From: Methanosarcinales archaeon
GTDB lineage: Archaea; Halobacteriota; Methanosarcinia; Methanosarcinales; Methanogasteraceae
Direction: 5' to 3'
NCBI GenBank assembly: GCA_030640725.1
Contig: DAOWIV010000013.1
Span: 1-6,468 of the forward strand
DNA: 6,468 bases
Shown piece by piece: positions 5,617 through 6,468 of the stretch (positions within the stretch are counted from its first letter, which is position 1; each line of letters begins with the position of its first letter). The notes beneath the pieces were generated by a model that worked only from the letters and a program-made list of their open reading frames with translations, was not told the origin of the DNA and did not search any database. Made by a program: the position numbers and the translations under genes.

Positions 5617-5819
5617 AAACCGTAGTACTTGCATATTCGGGCGGTCTGGACACGTCGGTCTGCATTCCGCTCCTTAAAGAGCGATATAATTACGATCGCG
5701 TGATCACAGTCGTTGCTGACGTTGGGCAGCCCGCATCTGAGATCGATGACGCAACCAAGCGCGCGGAAACCCTCGCTGATGCGCATTACACCCTCGATCT
5801 GAAGAACGAGTTCGTAGAT
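5613..5819 (+). repeat. Direct repeat, right copy: argG codons 1-69
   Basis: Partner of 4655-4861. Homology to the left copy begins at the ATG, directly against the toxin gene, and the bases before it (end of the HEPN gene) have no similarity to the native upstream region at 4560-4653. Beyond codon 69 this copy continues as a normal argG while the left one does not. Confidence 0.93.
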
Positions 5820-6468
5820 GACTACCTGTTCCCCTCGATCAAAGCAAACGGGCTTTACGAGGGTTATGTACTTGGAACAGCACTTGCCCGCCCGCTGATT
5901 GCAAAGAAGATCGCCAAAATTGCTGAATCAGAGAACGCTGATGCCCTGGCGCATGGCTGCACAGGAAAGGGGAACGACCAGCTTCGTTTCGAGGTGGTGT
6001 TCAGGGCAACCGATCTCGACGTTGTTGCGCCGATGCGCGACATGAACCTGACAAGGGAATGGGAGATCGATTATGCGAAAGATCACGGGATACCTGTGAC
6101 AGTCAGCAGGGAGAAGATCTGGAGTGTGGATGAAAACCTGTGGAGTCGGAGCATCGAGGGCGGCAAGCTGGAGGATCCGTATTTCATTCCACCCGAAGAG
6201 ATCTATGAGTGGACAGCGTCGCCGGAAGCGGCACCAGATCTGGAGATCATCGAATTAGCATTCGAAAACGGCGTTCCTGTAGCATTAAACGGGACCGTGA
6301 TGAACGGCGTCTCGCTGATTGCAAAGCTCAACAGAATCGGTGGTGCGCACGGAATCGGGCGGTCAGACAATATCGAAGATCGGGTGCTCGGATTAAAAGC
6401 TCGGGAGATCTATGAGCATCCTGCTGCAACGATACTCCTTTCCGCACACCGCGATCTTGAGTCGCTTA
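5613..6468 (+). CDS. argG: Argininosuccinate synthase, intact 5' part, cut by the window end
   Basis: Cytosolic arginine-biosynthesis enzyme joining citrulline and aspartate with ATP to give argininosuccinate, AMP and PPi. The frame is open for 285 codons to the edge; full family length is near 400, so about 115 residues are missing here. Visible: AYSGGLDTS (7-15), the N-type ATP pyrophosphatase loop; DYLFPSIKANGLYEGYVLGT (70-89); the second family signature HGCTGKGNDQLRFE (114-127), part of the aspartate/citrulline site; WSVDENLWSRSIEGG, the specificity region; and HGIGRSDNIEDRVLGLKAREIYE, with the substrate-contacting end part. Its ATG overlaps the HEPN toxin stop (ATGA), and its nearest Shine-Dalgarno-like site, GAGG at 5599-5602, lies inside the toxin gene 10 nt upstream. 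No own promoter is visible, so expression probably depends on the transcript that also carries argG', MNT and HEPN. Confidence 0.96.
   Translation, partial: MKTVVLAYSGGLDTSVCIPLLKERYNYDRVITVVADVGQPASEIDDATKRAETLADAHYTLDLKNEFVDDYLFPSIKANGLYEGYVLGTALARPLIAKKIAKIAESENADALAHGCTGKGNDQLRFEVVFRATDLDVVAPMRDMNLTREWEIDYAKDHGIPVTVSREKIWSVDENLWSRSIEGGKLEDPYFIPPEEIYEWTASPEAAPDLEIIELAFENGVPVALNGTVMNGVSLIAKLNRIGGAHGIGRSDNIEDRVLGLKAREIYEHPAATILLSAHRDLESL

Noticed and set aside
4655..5819. Assembly artefact as the explanation of the argG duplication
   Set aside because: The copies differ at 17 of 207 positions, the module between them is complete with family-like overlaps, and the boundaries fit a clean integration. 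An error joining two strain variants is still possible but less likely; spanning reads would decide it.
1..6468. CRISPR array, tRNA or rRNA genes
   Set aside because: No regularly spaced short repeats and no conserved RNA gene signatures were seen on either strand.

Overview
The window looks like a piece of an archaeal chromosome, most likely a euryarchaeote near the methanogens or methane oxidisers (Methanomicrobia/Methanosarcinales-like). The evidence is a group II chaperonin (thermosome) with a Gly-Met-rich tail, a protein resembling the DUF2551 family known mainly from methanogens, TATA/BRE-type promoters, and Shine-Dalgarno sites of the GGTG/GGAG kind. No finer placement can be made from the sequence alone.

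Left part (1-3153): a non-coding start holds an imperfect long inverted repeat built on a CACAGAG motif (25-108) and two smaller inverted repeats. Next comes the thermosome gene on the minus strand (312-1976), with a hairpin/T-tract terminator just past its stop and a TATA-like element about 110 nt before its start. After about 380 bp without a convincing gene there is a minus-strand pair of small winged-helix proteins that overlap by ATGA. The first is DUF2551-like (start preferred at 3085) and the second an unnamed wHTH protein (2355-2756). Both appear to be driven by a very good TATA box at 3124-3133, just beyond the enolase stop.

Middle (3154-4654): a complete enolase on the minus strand, probably starting at TTG 4407. 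A divergent intergenic region follows, with promoter candidates for enolase and for the argG locus.

Right part (4581-6468): the unusual part of the window. The first 69 codons of argG (argininosuccinate synthase) occur twice in direct orientation, at 4655-4861 and 5613-5819. I count 190 of 207 identical bases (about 92%). Between them lies a 751-bp AT-richer insert with a two-gene toxin-antitoxin module: a minimal nucleotidyltransferase (MNT, 4911-5177) and a HepT-like HEPN ribonuclease (5170-5616). The left argG copy keeps the native-looking promoter and Shine-Dalgarno site but is broken after codon 69. The right copy is open to the window end, but its homology with the left copy begins exactly at the ATG. 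This is the topology expected from single-crossover (Campbell-type) integration of a circle carrying the module plus an argG 5' fragment. Everything from a possible 25-codon leader ORF to intact argG overlaps end to end, so the arginine gene now appears to be transcribed, and perhaps translationally coupled, behind the toxin. Recombination between the 207-bp repeats would remove the module and restore a single argG.
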